Both the position numbers and the translations under genes were made by a program. From NCBI GenBank assembly GCA_034506255.1, contig JAPDPX010000006.1:62001-126000 (forward strand): a DNA stretch of 64,000 nucleotides, given 5' to 3'. Shown one piece after another: positions 53,216-62,717 of the stretch (the first letter of the stretch is position 1; each line of letters starts with the position of its first letter). This DNA comes from a candidate division KSB1 bacterium. Its GTDB lineage: Bacteria; Zhuqueibacterota; Zhuqueibacteria; Zhuqueibacterales; Zhuqueibacteraceae. The notes beneath the pieces were generated by a model. It saw nothing but the letters and a program-made list of their open reading frames with translations, made no database searches and was not told where the DNA came from.

Positions 53216-54040
53216 TCAACAGGAGATCAGTTCGGCGGCGCGGCGGGTCGCTTCCACCACCGCTTTGATAAGCGTCACGCGCAAGCCGCCTTCCTCCAGT
53301 TTCAACAAACCATCGATGGTGCAGCCCGCCGGCGTGGTCACGGCATCTTTGAGCAGCGCGGGATGCTCGGCGGTATCCCGCACCATTTGTGCGGCGCCCA
53401 GGCACATTTGCGCGGCCAACTCGGTGGCAACGTGGCGCGGCAGGCCGACCTTCACCCCGCCTTCCGCGAGCGATTCCAGCACCACGTAAATGAAGGCCGG
53501 GCCGCTGGCGCTCAGCGCCGTGACCGCATCCATGTGCTTTTCATCGAGGATCATGGTGCGGCCCACGGCCTCAAACAGGCGGCGCGCTAGTGCGAGGTGC
53601 TCCGGGGTGGCGTGCCGACCGGGGGACAGCACGGTCATGCCGGCGCGGATGAGACTGGGCGTGTTCGGCATGGCGCGCACCACCGGTACGTTATCCGAAA
53701 AATATTTTTCAATGAAAGCCGTGGTGGCGGAAGCCACGATCGAAATCACGAGCTGCTGCGCTCCAAGGTGCGGTTGAATCTCGGCGAGCACTTCCCGCAG
53801 CGCCTGCGGTTTGACAGCCAGCAGGACGAGCTGCGCCTGCCGCACCGCCTCGATGTTGCTGGTGAGCGCCGGCACCGAGAGACGGGTGGCGATTTCCTCC
53901 GCGCGGTCGGCGTGCCTGGCCGTCGCAATGATGTTTTCCCGCCGGTACAAGCCGGCGTCCAACAGGGCTTTGATCAAGGTGCCGCCCATTTTGCCGGCAC
54001 CCAGCACCGCTAATTTGGCAGTTGCTTCCATTCCATCCAT
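53216..54040 (-). CDS. proC: Pyrroline-5-carboxylate reductase
   Basis: A 274-residue ProC. The dinucleotide-binding GAGKMGG is near 14-20, VVRAMPNTPSLIRAGM is the mid-protein family motif, and LSASGPAFIYVVLESLAEGGVK plus TTPAGCTIDGLLKLEEGGLR mark the C-terminal dimerisation domain. It reduces 1-pyrroline-5-carboxylate to L-proline with NAD(P)H in the cytoplasm. The start is ATG 54040 or ATG 54031, preceded by GGGAGC and AGGAG elements. It is the only clear central-metabolism gene in this polysaccharide region, with 34 and 74-base gaps to its neighbours, so it is probably in the same operon by chance of genome organisation. Confidence 0.95.
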   Translation of the reverse strand: MDGMEATAKLAVLGAGKMGGTLIKALLDAGLYRRENIIATARHADRAEEIATRLSVPALTSNIEAVRQAQLVLLAVKPQALREVLAEIQPHLGAQQLVISIVASATTAFIEKYFSDNVPVVRAMPNTPSLIRAGMTVLSPGRHATPEHLALARRLFEAVGRTMILDEKHMDAVTALSASGPAFIYVVLESLAEGGVKVGLPRHVATELAAQMCLGAAQMVRDTAEHPALLKDAVTTPAGCTIDGLLKLEEGGLRVTLIKAVVEATRRAAELISC

Positions 54041-54114
54041 TCTCCTGCTCCCTGCGAGTGATGTTGCTTCCCTTCGCCGTGCCGCCATGGCTCACGGCCG
54101 CGCGGGCTACTGCT

Positions 54115-55101
54115 TCAAACCGGTTTGCGCGGCAGCGCGCCGGGCGCGGGTTGCATTTCCAGCTTGACCGGCGCGGCCTGCTCCTTGACCAATACATACC
54201 AAATCCCGCCCAACAGCGCCAGCGCCAGCGATTGTGCGAAAATCAAAAGCGAGAGCGACAGCGCCTGCGCCTGCGCCACGCCGGCCTGCGCAAAAAAGAA
54301 CACGAATGCGCCTTCTCGAATGCCCAGGCCCGCCAGCGAGACCGGCAGCAGCGCAATGGTGGTGATGAGCGGAATATAGATGAAGTAATGCCAAATCGCG
54401 AGCTCGATGCCCAGACTGCGACCCGTGAGATAAATGATCACGATGCCGAGAATTTGATACAGCCAGGTGAGCGCGAGCACGCCCCCGAGCGCGCTGCGCG
54501 CATGACGATAAGCCAGAATGCTTTCGCGCAAACGGCCGAGTTTGGCGGCAAGCGCCTCCCAACCGAAACGCCGGCACCCCGCCTGGATCAGAGCCAGCGC
54601 GTGTTTCTGCAACAGAAGCGCCACCGCACCGGCAAAGGCCGCCAGTGCAAGCAACACCGGCCAGAAGAGGCGGCTGTCCGACAGCGTCCGGCTTACCGGC
54701 ACGGCCACCAGCAAGGCCAGCAGAAAGATCACGAGAAAACCGAGCACGCGCACCACGAACAACGAGCTGGCGGCATCGACCCCGCGTTGCAGGTGACGGC
54801 CCAGGCGATATGCCCGGATGACATCCATGGCCACGCTGGTGGGCAGAAAGGTGCCGAAAAAGCTGCCGATGCAGTGCACCTCGAGGGTCTTGCGGAACGG
54901 CGGCGCGCTGCCGTTCGCCGCCAGCAAAATTTGCCAGCAGTAGGTGACCATGACTTGTTGAACGAGAAACAGGACGAAGGCCGTGAGCCAGAGCGCGGCA
55001 TGGGCCGTGGCGAAGGCGGCGGCCACCTGCGGCAGTTCCGCTTTCCAAAACAACAGTGCCAGCACGGCGAGGCTGAGAGTGGCTTTCATCCAGAGTTTCA
55101 T
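54115..55101 (-). CDS. UPF0104/LPG_synthase_TM-type membrane protein (AglD-like flippase domain)
   Basis: A 328-residue protein with seven to eight helices. It carries the family hallmarks: FFGTFLPTSVAMDVIRAYRLG near 90-110, RVLGFLVIFLLALL, and the late ALLPVSLAGLGIREGAFVFFF with Gly-rich turn at about 260-280. Members are found as the transmembrane part of lysylphosphatidylglycerol synthase and of archaeal AglD; they are thought to bind or flip lipid-linked substrates. No soluble catalytic domain is present. It is encoded next to the asparagine synthase-like gene (22 bases) and may help transfer or flip a lipid-linked product. Confidence 0.88.
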   Translation of the reverse strand: MKLWMKATLSLAVLALLFWKAELPQVAAAFATAHAALWLTAFVLFLVQQVMVTYCWQILLAANGSAPPFRKTLEVHCIGSFFGTFLPTSVAMDVIRAYRLGRHLQRGVDAASSLFVVRVLGFLVIFLLALLVAVPVSRTLSDSRLFWPVLLALAAFAGAVALLLQKHALALIQAGCRRFGWEALAAKLGRLRESILAYRHARSALGGVLALTWLYQILGIVIIYLTGRSLGIELAIWHYFIYIPLITTIALLPVSLAGLGIREGAFVFFFAQAGVAQAQALSLSLLIFAQSLALALLGGIWYVLVKEQAAPVKLEMQPAPGALPRKPV

Positions 55102-55123
55102 GGAACGCAGTGCATCCTTTGCT

Positions 55124-57028
55124 TCAACGGTCGAGATGCGCCCGACACCACAGCTCGAACATGAGCAGGCCCCAGAGACGGTGGGAGTGATTGTGCGCCT
55201 TGCTGCGGTGTTCGCGGATCAACTGCGCAATGTAGCGATGATCGAAAAAGCCGCGGCGTTTGACCTGCTCGGGGGAGAGATATTCGTGGAACAGGTTTTG
55301 GATCACCGCGCTTTCGCGCATCCAGTTTTTCATGGGCACGCTGTGGCCGAGCTTGTCTTTGCGAAAGACGATTTCATCGGGCAGCTCGCCGGCCATGATC
55401 TTGTGCAACAACAGCTTGGTCTCCCCGCGCCTGCCGATTTTCAGTTCGCTCGGAATGCGCGCGGTGTAATCAACCAGGCGGTAATCGAGCAGGGGCATGC
55501 GGCCTTCGACACCGAACTGGCGGATCAACTCCATGCGCCGCAGATAGAAACCGACGACGGAATAGTAATCGCCGTAAAGCGTCAGGCTCAGCTCGTCGCG
55601 GCCATCGGCTTCGCCGTAAATCTCCAGCAACTCCGCAAAGGGATTGAAGCCATTCACCTGCGCACGCATTTCGGGCAGACAGAGCCGGCGCAGTTCGGCC
55701 TCGGTGTAGTAGATGCGCCAGCGGTTGCTGTGCAAGGCCGCCGGGAAAGCCGAGCTGTAGGAAAAGCGCTTGGCCTTGACCACCAGGCTCTTCTTGGAAT
55801 CGGTGTCGGGCAGCAACTGCAGCGTTTTGGTGAGCGGCTGGCGAATGAAGGCCGGGATGCGGTTGAAGGCTTTGGCGGCGCGGTCGGCGAGATAAACAGG
55901 ATGGCCGCCGAACAATTCATCGCCGCCGTCGCCGGTGAGCACGTAGTCGGCATGCTCCCGCACCTGGGCACCCAGCAGCCACGAGGCGATCTCGATGCCG
56001 ATGTCCGAGAAGGGTTCCTGCGCGGCCTGCGCCACGCCGGCGAGATGGCGCGCGGCATCTTCGGCAGTGTATTCGACCTGATGATGTTCGGTGCCGTAGC
56101 GCTCGGACATGACGCGTGCGTAGTGCGACTCGTCGAAGGTCTTGCCCTGACAGCGAAACGAAAATGACGCAATCGGTTGCGACAGCAGCCCGCGCATGAA
56201 ATGCACCACCGAGCTGGAATCCATGCCGCCACTGAGAAAGGCGCCGGCGCGATAGCCGGGCACCAGCCGCAGGCGCACGGCGTCGCGCAGCAATTCGAGC
56301 AGCTCCGCCTTGTAGGTCGCCACTTCCTTGCGAAACGGTTCCGCAAAGGAGGGCCGCCAGTATTGTTCGATGGAAAGCCGGCCGCGATCAATCTTGATGA
56401 AAAAGCCGGGGCGCAGGGTCGCGATGCCGGCAAAAATGCTGTCATAGCCGGGATTGTAATTGAACAACAAGTAGCGCTGCAACACCCCGTGGTTGATTTC
56501 CCGTCCAATGGCCGGCAGGGCGGTGAGCGGCCGCAAACGGCTGCAAAAATACAGCACACCCGCCTTGCGGCTGTAGTAGACGGGCTCGATGCCGAGGTGA
56601 TCGCGATAGAGATAAAAGCGCTGCGCCGGCGCGTCATACAGCGCAATCACGAAGTTGCCATTGAGCTGGCGGCAGAATTTTTCACCGAGCTTGAAGTACA
56701 GCCGCAGGATGATCTCCGCGGCGTTGGTGGTGGCCTGCAGCCGTGCCGAGGAGAGATGCTGGCTCACCAGCTCGGCGCGATTGAAGATGTTGCCCAGCAA
56801 CGCGACAAAGCTGCCCTTCTCATCCTGAAAAATTTTGGGACCGGCATCCAGCGTGGGCACAGCGGCCGGCCGGAGAGCGACGAGCGTCTCCGCGGTCGAG
56901 ACCTGCTGCAACTTCGCGCCCTCACCCGCGTCGAAGGCCATTGCCAGCAGCGCGGACACCGCCTCCTGCGGGCGCGCCTCCGCGCCCGCCGTGTTGCTCA
57001 AAACCTGTCCAATAACGCCAAATATCAT
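55124..57028 (-). CDS. Asparagine synthase-like protein without the glutaminase cysteine
   Basis: A 634-residue AsnB-type protein. The C-terminal ATP-pyrophosphatase domain carries SGGMDSSS at 266-273 and YVLTGDGGDELFGGHPVYL near 380. The N-terminal class-II glutaminase fold is recognisable (LYRDHLGIEPVYY at 140-152), but the catalytic Cys2 is missing: the protein begins MIFGVIG. ATG 57028 is supported by AGGT in GCAGGTCAATC upstream. The domain pair may use ammonia or a different amino donor, and the protein could amidate a sugar or lipid acid. The C-terminal pattern NHSHRLWGLLMFELW matches the partial gene at the window edge. Function inferred from family only. Confidence 0.87.
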   Translation of the reverse strand: MIFGVIGQVLSNTAGAEARPQEAVSALLAMAFDAGEGAKLQQVSTAETLVALRPAAVPTLDAGPKIFQDEKGSFVALLGNIFNRAELVSQHLSSARLQATTNAAEIILRLYFKLGEKFCRQLNGNFVIALYDAPAQRFYLYRDHLGIEPVYYSRKAGVLYFCSRLRPLTALPAIGREINHGVLQRYLLFNYNPGYDSIFAGIATLRPGFFIKIDRGRLSIEQYWRPSFAEPFRKEVATYKAELLELLRDAVRLRLVPGYRAGAFLSGGMDSSSVVHFMRGLLSQPIASFSFRCQGKTFDESHYARVMSERYGTEHHQVEYTAEDAARHLAGVAQAAQEPFSDIGIEIASWLLGAQVREHADYVLTGDGGDELFGGHPVYLADRAAKAFNRIPAFIRQPLTKTLQLLPDTDSKKSLVVKAKRFSYSSAFPAALHSNRWRIYYTEAELRRLCLPEMRAQVNGFNPFAELLEIYGEADGRDELSLTLYGDYYSVVGFYLRRMELIRQFGVEGRMPLLDYRLVDYTARIPSELKIGRRGETKLLLHKIMAGELPDEIVFRKDKLGHSVPMKNWMRESAVIQNLFHEYLSPEQVKRRGFFDHRYIAQLIREHRSKAHNHSHRLWGLLMFELWCRAHLDR

Positions 57029-57107
57029 GATTGACCTGCGATGATCACCATCGCGCCGATGGTGAGGAATGATTCCAGCCCGGTGGTTTGAAAACTCCGC
57101 CGGCGCC

Positions 57108-58340
57108 TCAGTTCTGCGCAAGCTGTTGCGCAAAGCCGGGCGCATGCGCCCGAAACTTTGCCTGGAGAATTGCGGCCAGGCTCTTGCGACCGGCACCAGG
57201 CAGGCGAAAGATGTAGTGATCTTCCAGCCGCGGCACATAAAACAGATTGTCGCCCGCGCGGTTGCCCGGCCGCCGTGGCACGATGCCCCAATAATTCAAC
57301 CGATACCCGGCTTGCTGCGAGAGTTTCACGGCCAGCGCGCTGCCCATGAACCAGGGATAGCACAGGTGCGTCACTTTCTTGCCCGGCAGCCTTTCTTCAA
57401 TCGCCCGCTTCGCTTGCTGCAAATCCGACAGAATTGCCTCTCTTTGTTCCACTGGCGTTTCAAAACGGGTCATCGTGTGCTGCGGGCGCCTGGCGCGATA
57501 AAACGCGAGCAATTCCCTGCGCCAGTTGCGATTCTCAAAAAAAGCCGTCCCGCCATTCTCCTGAACGAATTGTACCATGGCTTCCCGCAGCATTTCATCG
57601 TCGAAGAATTGCGGCTGGCCGGCCATGCGCGGTTCTGCGCGATAAATCGGCGTTCCCAGCGCCACCCGGCGATTAAAATCGAGCACGCCGTGATTGCGGT
57701 AAACCGGCACATTGATGTTGCCAAAGAAGTAAGTATCAAACCGCGGGTGAAAGAAATCCACCAGGATATTCGCAATGCAAGCCTGGTGGTGATGCATTGT
57801 GTGTGATTGAAAATCGATCACACCGCTGTCATGCATTTCGCGAATTTCGTGCCAGGAGCACAGCGGGAAAGCGGAGCGTTCCCGGGCCAGCAGCTCTTGC
57901 GCGGTGGCGCGCTGCCTCACGAAATCCTCATAGGTTTTCGTGGCGGGTGCGGTCTCGGGCGTCAAACCCGGAATGATAAAGCTGATGGCTTGAAAGCCGT
58001 AACGCTGCAACAGCGGAAAAGCAACCGAATAAAGCGAGGCGCGGCCGTCATCAAAAGTGAGCAGGACACTCGCCGGTGGAATCGGCTTTTCACCGGCGAT
58101 GCAGGCGCGGAATTGCTCGCCGCTCAGGGTGCGATAGCCATTGGTCGCGAGAAACTGCAGCTTTTCCTCGAAAGAGACCGGTTCCACAGTGTGAAAATGA
58201 AAAACCGGCACCTGCTCGCGCAGCGGTTCCGGCCGGGCGGCGAAGACGAAGTCGGGATAATCGCGTTTGAGCAAAGCCAGCAGATCAGGGCCGTTTTTGC
58301 GATAGCTCCAGCGCAGTTTGTTGGCAATCGTTGCGAGCAT
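57108..58340 (-). CDS. Polysaccharide deacetylase family protein
   Basis: A 410-residue CE4 domain protein. The NodB motif LLTFDDGRASLY is at about 94-105 (D97/D98) and the zinc histidines lie in QSHTMHHH at 179-185. A later LCYPWFMGSALAV parallels the family's RxPW/Y motif. It is longer than typical CE4 proteins, with a basic C-terminal region. No signal peptide is visible. The enzyme probably deacetylates the saccharide or lipid-linked sugar built by neighbours. It is 79 bases upstream of the asparagine synthase-like gene. Confidence 0.85.
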   Translation of the reverse strand: MLATIANKLRWSYRKNGPDLLALLKRDYPDFVFAARPEPLREQVPVFHFHTVEPVSFEEKLQFLATNGYRTLSGEQFRACIAGEKPIPPASVLLTFDDGRASLYSVAFPLLQRYGFQAISFIIPGLTPETAPATKTYEDFVRQRATAQELLARERSAFPLCSWHEIREMHDSGVIDFQSHTMHHHQACIANILVDFFHPRFDTYFFGNINVPVYRNHGVLDFNRRVALGTPIYRAEPRMAGQPQFFDDEMLREAMVQFVQENGGTAFFENRNWRRELLAFYRARRPQHTMTRFETPVEQREAILSDLQQAKRAIEERLPGKKVTHLCYPWFMGSALAVKLSQQAGYRLNYWGIVPRRPGNRAGDNLFYVPRLEDHYIFRLPGAGRKSLAAILQAKFRAHAPGFAQQLAQN

Positions 58341-58450
58341 GTTGTCGATTGGGTCAACCTTCTGTTTGGAGATCGGTCACAGTGTCGCAGTGCCGGGAAT
58401 GCCCACCCACCCGGCCGCGGTGAAAAGCCGGTCCGGCCGCCTCACCCTCC

Positions 58451-59587
58451 TCAATGGGCGCGGCCATTGCTGAGCAGTTGGGTGTAGAGTTCTTCCAGAG
58501 CGGCCACATTGCGTTCGACGCTGAAGGCCTGGCTGCGCTCGCGCGCGGCCTGGCCGAATTTTTCCCGCAGCGCGGGATCACGCAGCAGCCGCAGCCAGCC
58601 CTGCGCCAGCGCGGCGCTGTCCGCCGGCGGCACCAACAGCCCATTCACCTCGTGCTGCACCATTTCCTTCATGCCGCCCACCGCAGTGACCACCACCGGC
58701 TTGCCGGCGGCCATGGCCTCCGCCAGCGCAAAGGGAAAGCCCTCGGTCAAAGAAGCCATCACGGCAATATCGAAAGCCGCGAAGGCAACCGCCACTTCCG
58801 AAACAAAGCCGGCAAAATGGAGCTTGCCTGCGAGCCCCAGTTTCGCGGCCAGGGCTTCCAGCTCGGCCCGCAGCGGACCATCGCCGGCGATGACGAAACG
58901 CGCTTCGGGACACGCGCGCGCCACCCGCGCCGCCGCTTCGACGAAATAGCGGTTGCCCTTCTCTTCGCGCAGGCGGGTCATGGTGCCCACCACGAGATGA
59001 TGCGGCGCAAGCGCGAATTTTTCCCGAAACGCGGCGACTTTGGCCGGCTCGGCGCTTGTGAAATTGGCGAGATTGACGCCATTCCACACCACGCGCGTCT
59101 TCTCGCGCGCCACCCTGCGGCCGTGAATCAGGAATTCCCGCACGCTTTCACTCACCCCCACGGCGAGATCGGTTTGGTGGCGCAGCAGCCAGTCCATCGC
59201 GAATTGATGCGGCAGCACGCGCAGGATGGCCCACTCGTGCATGAGCGCGGGAATGCCCAGCCGGCTCGCGGCCAGCCGGCCGAAGTTGGCGGCGCTGTAG
59301 CCGTGCAGGTGGAGCAGATCGATCTGCTCGCGCCGCGCCAGCGCCACGATCGCGCCGACATTGGCAAAGGAATACTTGCCCTTGTCGATGTAAAAAAGCC
59401 GCACGCCGTTTTGTTCGAGATGCTTGCTGGCCGCATCGGGTGGGCGCAACACCGCGACCATCACTTCGAAGCGGCGCGTGTCGGCGTGCCGGATCCATTC
59501 GATGAAACACAACGCCACGCTGCTGGGGTTGACGCCGTCCATGGACAGCTTGTCGATCACGTGAAGAATGCGCTTCCGGCTGCTCAT
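58451..59587 (-). CDS. Glycosyltransferase family 4 protein
   Basis: A 378-residue GT4 enzyme. The N-terminal domain includes RILHVIDKLSMDGVNPSSVALC and the LHLHGYSAANFGRLAASRLG acceptor-domain helix. The donor domain has GTMTRLREEKGNRYFVEAA and SLTEGFPFALAEAMAAGKPVVVTAVGG with the EX7E glutamates. ATG 59587 (GGAG 8 bases upstream) is chosen; ATG 59593 is close by. It stands between the hexapeptide acyltransferase and the deacetylase genes, with spacers of 85 and 110 bases. Confidence 0.9.
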   Translation of the reverse strand: MSSRKRILHVIDKLSMDGVNPSSVALCFIEWIRHADTRRFEVMVAVLRPPDAASKHLEQNGVRLFYIDKGKYSFANVGAIVALARREQIDLLHLHGYSAANFGRLAASRLGIPALMHEWAILRVLPHQFAMDWLLRHQTDLAVGVSESVREFLIHGRRVAREKTRVVWNGVNLANFTSAEPAKVAAFREKFALAPHHLVVGTMTRLREEKGNRYFVEAAARVARACPEARFVIAGDGPLRAELEALAAKLGLAGKLHFAGFVSEVAVAFAAFDIAVMASLTEGFPFALAEAMAAGKPVVVTAVGGMKEMVQHEVNGLLVPPADSAALAQGWLRLLRDPALREKFGQAARERSQAFSVERNVAALEELYTQLLSNGRAH

Positions 59588-59672
59588 ACCCATGCTCCGG
59601 CTCGTTTTTGCAATCGCATTCCGGCGCTCACCACTTTTCACGGGCCTCACTTTTTGATAATCGGAATGCGGC

Positions 59673-60458
59673 TCAAACCGTCTCGACCCGGGCGGTCATC
59701 TCCCGCCGGTCTTTCACCACCTTCGCCGGCACCCCCACGGCAATCTGCCAGTCGGGCACATTCCGGCTCACCACCGCGCCGGCGCCGATGATGCACTCGC
59801 TGCCGATGGTGACGCCGTCAAATACCACCACATGCGCACCCAGCCAGGAGTTGTCTCCGACGGTGATGCCGTGGCTGATGCGTTCCTGCGCGATAATGGG
59901 AATATCCCGGCGGGCGAAGGTGTGGGTGCCGCCCACGAGATAGACGTAGGCAGCCAGCAACACATTTTTGCCAACGTGGACGCGGCTGGCGGAAAAGATT
60001 TCGCAATTGAAACCGAGGTTGGCGTGATCGTCGATGAGGATGTCGCCGTTTTTGCAGCTCAGGATGGTATTGCGCCCCACGAACACACCATTGCCAATGA
60101 ACAAGCCTTGATTGTCGCTGCCCTTGGCATCGAGCACGACGTTGTCGTCGATCACCACATTGTCGCCCAGGTGAATCTTGCGGGGATGGCGCAGCACGAC
60201 GTTGCAGCCAAAGGTGACATTGCGGCCGGTGCGTCCCAGCAGAGTGGGATAAAGGCGGCTGCGCAGCACCAGTCCGAGCGCGCCCGGCAGCCAGCTGGCC
60301 AGCAACATGATCAGTTCATACTTGATCAGATACCAGATGCTGGCTTCTCCGAGCACGATTTCCTTGTACTTTTGCAGCTTGGATTTTCCGGCGTCGAAAA
60401 GTTGCTTCTGAATCTCGACGGTCTCCCGACGCGGTTGGGGGGTGAGGTTATCAGCCAT
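59673..60458 (-). CDS. Left-handed beta-helix (hexapeptide) acyltransferase
   Basis: A 261-residue protein. Residues about 70-245 consist of imperfect hexapeptide repeats (NVVLRHPRKIHLGDNVVIDDNVVL, GNGVFVGRNTILSCKNGDILIDDH, ASRVHVGKNVLLAAYVYLVGG, GVTIGSECIIGAGAVVS), followed by VPAKVVKDR. A His in GGTHTFARRDIP is the likely catalytic base. Such WbbJ/Maa-type enzymes acetylate sugars using acetyl-CoA. ATG 60458 excludes a low-complexity extension. The leader upstream (60459-60631) contains an AT-rich stretch at 60540-60610 that may hold a promoter, but no clear boxes were seen. Confidence 0.9.
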   Translation of the reverse strand: MADNLTPQPRRETVEIQKQLFDAGKSKLQKYKEIVLGEASIWYLIKYELIMLLASWLPGALGLVLRSRLYPTLLGRTGRNVTFGCNVVLRHPRKIHLGDNVVIDDNVVLDAKGSDNQGLFIGNGVFVGRNTILSCKNGDILIDDHANLGFNCEIFSASRVHVGKNVLLAAYVYLVGGTHTFARRDIPIIAQERISHGITVGDNSWLGAHVVVFDGVTIGSECIIGAGAVVSRNVPDWQIAVGVPAKVVKDRREMTARVETV

Positions 60459-60631
60459 GAGGCGCTCACGAGAAATACGCTTGCCGCCTGCGGCAGCGAC
60501 GCGGTGCCGATTTGCGGCGGCCGCCGCTAGCCGCAAGACTGCCAGCCATGCTTAACAAAACGCGATCACAAATGCAAATACCCATCCGCACACTATTACA
60601 TTCAACCGGGTGAACAAGCGTAAGGACGGAT

Positions 60632-61630
60632 CTAATTCAGCAGACCGTTGGCACGATACCAATCCGCAGTCATCTTCAGCCCGGTGTCGAGATCGACCTG
60701 CGGGTGGTATCCCAACAGCCGGCGGGCTTTGGAAATGTCGAAGGCGCGATCCTTCACGAAGAAATCGACGCGCCGGCGGTAAAGAGGAGGCTCGATGCGA
60801 AGGGGCTTGCAGACCAGCTCACACAGCCAGCCGGCCATCCAGACCGGCCATACCGGGAAGTGTTTGCGCGGCACCGGCACCCCCAGCGCCCGCGCGATGC
60901 GCGCCACCAATTCGTTTAACGTCGTGTACTCACTGCCGCCGATGGTAAACACCTGGCCGAGCGCTTCCGGCTTTTCGCCCGCCAGGGTGATACCGGCCAC
61001 CAGATCGTCAACATAGGTCATGTGATACAACACTTCACCGCTGCCAAACATGCGGAATTTGCCGTTGTTCACAAACTTGAAGATCTTGAGAAAGCGCCGG
61101 TCGCCGGGGCCATAGATGCCGACAGGCCGCACCACCACACCCGGCAGACGGTGTTCCTCGAAGAAGCGCCGCGCCAACTTTTCGCCGGCGAGCTTGCTTT
61201 GCTGATAAACATCGCCGGGCGCGTAGGGGGCTTCTTCCGTCGCCGGCGGATTCTTGATGTCGCCCTGCACGCCAACCGTGCTGCAGTGCACAAACCGCCC
61301 GGCCTGGGCGCGCAGCGCCGCCTGCAGCAGGTGGCGGGTGCCCTCGACATTCACCTGCCAAAAGTACTTGTTGGGCACGCCTTCGGTGCGATAGGCGGCG
61401 GCAATGTGATAAACCGTCTCGACTCCCTTCAATGCCTGGTGCAATTCCGTCGCGCTGCCGGGATCGACAAAGTTGCCATACACCAACTCGACGTCGAGAC
61501 CTTTCAGCAGCGACAGGTCGCTCGTTTTGCGTACCAGGCCGCGGACATGATAGCCGCGTTGCAGCAGATGTTTACACAGGTGACTGCCGGTGAAACCGTT
61601 GGCACCGGTGACCAGCACTTTGACTGACAT
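60632..61630 (-). CDS. NAD(P)-dependent SDR (DFR/hopanoid-associated sugar epimerase type)
   Basis: A 332-residue extended SDR. The cofactor motif TGANGFTGSH is at 8-17 and the active site is intact: S117/T118 with YQQSK at 142-146. The HIAAAYR and VVRPVGIYGPGDRRFLKIF stretches are typical of dihydroflavonol reductase-like and hopanoid-associated epimerases. It probably modifies a nucleotide-linked sugar or other small substrate. AGAGG precedes ATG 61630 by 6 bases, fixing the start. It lies between the hexapeptide acyltransferase and methyltransferase genes. Confidence 0.88.
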   Translation of the reverse strand: MSVKVLVTGANGFTGSHLCKHLLQRGYHVRGLVRKTSDLSLLKGLDVELVYGNFVDPGSATELHQALKGVETVYHIAAAYRTEGVPNKYFWQVNVEGTRHLLQAALRAQAGRFVHCSTVGVQGDIKNPPATEEAPYAPGDVYQQSKLAGEKLARRFFEEHRLPGVVVRPVGIYGPGDRRFLKIFKFVNNGKFRMFGSGEVLYHMTYVDDLVAGITLAGEKPEALGQVFTIGGSEYTTLNELVARIARALGVPVPRKHFPVWPVWMAGWLCELVCKPLRIEPPLYRRRVDFFVKDRAFDISKARRLLGYHPQVDLDTGLKMTADWYRANGLLN

Positions 61631-61717
61631 GAACGCCTCTTGCTTGGTTCCGCGGGCACGCCGTCTCACATGCGGCTCAGGCAAAAGGTCCGCTGCCGGC
61701 ATGGCGCGTGCGCTGTT

Positions 61718-62551
61718 TCATTTGCCGCAGAATGCCATCAGGTGCCAGCCCAGAGGGCGCACCAAAAATTTGGGCAGGAGATTGAAGCCCGGCACAAAGA
61801 TGCCGTTGTAAAGCACCGCCTTCCAGCCTGTGTGCAGCCGGCTCGCCACCGGAAACCGCTCCGGCACCAGCCGCACTCGCGCAAAGGGCGCGAGCATGGC
61901 GCGGAATTCGGCAATCGAATATTTGTTCAACACCGGCGCATCTTCGTGCTCGAGTTCCACCTTCATGATTTTCGACATGGCATTCAGCCAGGAGAGGCGG
62001 TTGTAGACCATCAGGATGGCTTCACCGCCCGGCTTCAGCACACGATGCAGCTCCCGCACCATGGCCGCGGCATCTGCCGTGTATTGCAGCACGCCGTGGG
62101 CATAAACCATGTCGAACGAATTGTCTTCAAACTCCAGCGCCTCACCATCCATCACATAAAACTCGCCGGCGGCGCCATTGAGCTGGAAATTTTTGCGCGC
62201 CAGCTCGATGGACTGTTGCGCCAAATCCACACCGATGACCAGCGCGCCGCCCCTGGCAAAGCGCAGCAGATCGATGCCCAGGCCGCATCCCACTTCCAGA
62301 ATCCGCTGGCCGCGATAGCCGTTGAAATTCACCACCTCGGGCAAATAGCGCAGTTTGTCGAAGCGGTAGGTCTCCAGGTCTTGAAAGAAACCGGCAGTGC
62401 CGGGCGGATGTTTGGCCACGGCGAGGTCATGAATATGGGCGTTCCAATAGGCCGCGATGGCCTGCAGCAATTCGCGGTTCCTGCCTGATTTTGCCGGCGG
62501 ACGCAGGCTCGTTGCGGATTTCACCTCCGGCGCGGTGAGAAAATCATTCAT
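61718..62551 (-). CDS. Class I SAM-dependent methyltransferase
   Basis: A 277-residue methyltransferase. Motif I ILEVGCGLG is at 84-92, the acidic residue is in VIGVDLAQQ, and FDMVYAHGVLQYTAD plus VLKPGGEAILMVYNR follow. The N-terminal residues 1-60 are variable and helical. The C-terminal third has a hydrophobic region (YNGIFVPGFNLLPKFLVRPLGWHLMAF), which suggests membrane-associated substrates such as lipid-linked glycans. ATG 62551 is preferred over extended frames. It is 166 bases downstream of the radical SAM gene. Confidence 0.85.
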   Translation of the reverse strand: MNDFLTAPEVKSATSLRPPAKSGRNRELLQAIAAYWNAHIHDLAVAKHPPGTAGFFQDLETYRFDKLRYLPEVVNFNGYRGQRILEVGCGLGIDLLRFARGGALVIGVDLAQQSIELARKNFQLNGAAGEFYVMDGEALEFEDNSFDMVYAHGVLQYTADAAAMVRELHRVLKPGGEAILMVYNRLSWLNAMSKIMKVELEHEDAPVLNKYSIAEFRAMLAPFARVRLVPERFPVASRLHTGWKAVLYNGIFVPGFNLLPKFLVRPLGWHLMAFCGK

Positions 62552-62717
62552 GTTGATCCCGAGATTTTGGGTGTCTTCAGCGGGGCGTCCCGCCAATGCC
62601 CTGAAACTGCCCGAATTTGAACTGCGATGCTTGGTCGGCGCGCCCTGGGCGGCCCGCACAGGCTGTCGCCCGGCTTGCGGGGTTGCCGGGTGCCACGCAA
62701 CAAGCCGCGGCACCGCC

